From an uncultured Bacteroidales bacterium (GTDB taxonomy: Bacteria; Bacteroidota; Bacteroidia; Bacteroidales; UBA932), in the NCBI GenBank assembly GCA_947588835.1, contig CANPZS010000012.1, positions 1-49,990 on the forward strand: a stretch of 49,990 nucleotides of DNA. The letters run 5' to 3'. Positions 49,767 to 49,990 of the stretch are shown here, piece by piece. Position 1 is the stretch's first letter; the number at the start of each line of letters is the position of its first letter. The position numbers and the translations under genes are program-made. Below the pieces are notes generated by a model. That model was not told the DNA's origin. It saw only the letters and a program-made list of their open reading frames with translations, and did not search any database.

Positions 49767-49990
49767 CATTTTTTTTGTCCACATGACCGAATTGTTTCAT
49801 TAGAACGAAGAAGGATAAGTGCAGACTGTCCCGGATCACCACCAGCAATATGCTCGGTAACTCGACTGTCGAAAAATGGAATTTGTAATCAAGTGAAGAA
49901 CCTGCTCGAACGATGGGCTGAAGATTATAACATAGCAAACGATAACGCATACGGACGAGCGTCTATCTTCCGAGCGCCCACTTCCAGGCC
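49767..49990. other. Window end without recognisable gene
   Basis: About 220 bases downstream of the membrane-protein gene. A T-rich run at 49770-49778 could help end transcription. No frame looks protein-like on either strand. Confidence 0.4.

Noticed and set aside
1..49990. CRISPR array or rRNA operon
   Set aside because: No regularly spaced repeats and no rRNA-like sequence seen.

Overview
The window looks like a chromosome segment of a Bacteroidales species. The evidence is two SusC/SusD-type glycan or peptide uptake loci, BACON-domain lipoproteins, a Ser-type sulfatase, many promoters of the Bacteroidetes form (TTTG, about 19-20 bp, TAnnTTTG) and weak Shine-Dalgarno signals. Most of it is fairly GC-rich, and the core genes resemble those of Rikenellaceae/Alistipes relatives. 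That genus-level placement is inference only. Several AT-rich islands interrupt the GC-rich background: 1-830, 8.2-12.4 kb, 22.45-22.75 kb and 24.5-26.0 kb. They carry accessory genes.

Layout. 1-1750: a decayed AT-rich stretch, a secreted DUF1349 protein and a tRNA-Pro(AGG). 1745-7705 (minus): a methionine/homoserine operon metX - thrA(metL) - metY - asd, which takes aspartate semialdehyde to homoserine, O-acetylhomoserine and homocysteine. It has a long structured leader. 8007-8216: a ParD-like antitoxin remnant. 8230-12346: an AT-rich cassette of an outer-membrane beta-barrel protein, a PAS-LuxR regulator and a ThiF/E1-like adenylyltransferase. It is tied together by paired copies of a 14-bp palindrome at fixed distance from two promoters. 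12435-13509: an SSB protein and a small Zn-ribbon protein. 13587-18351 (minus): a Crp/Fnr regulator, a membrane acyltransferase, a nucleoside:H+ symporter-like permease and a sulfatase. 18443-22446 (plus): a housekeeping operon tgt - lptG - dut - murF. 22453-22754: a 302-bp insertion with terminal inverted repeats and a perfect 8-bp target duplication, lying exactly at the convergent ends of murF and a PAP2 phosphatase. 22739-24360 (minus): obgE - PAP2.

24480-25901 (minus): a three-gene toxin / antitoxin / SecB-like chaperone (TAC) module. 26112-39964 (minus): a polysaccharide utilisation locus with two SusC/SusD pairs, two BACON lipoproteins and a GH16 endo-glucanase, probably for a beta-glucan or similar glycan. 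40519-48731 (plus): a second, divergently transcribed SusC/SusD locus with a zinc metallopeptidase lipoprotein, a DUF4302 lipoprotein and a BACON lipoprotein but no glycoside hydrolase. 48878-49766 (plus): a Panacea (DUF4065) gene overlapping a two-helix membrane protein gene, a likely PanA/PanT toxin-antitoxin pair with a textbook promoter. The last ~220 bases hold nothing I can call.

The items most worth following up are the LuxR/OMP/ThiF cassette with its conserved operator geometry, the TAC module, the PanTA-like pair, and the small mobile element between murF and PAP2.
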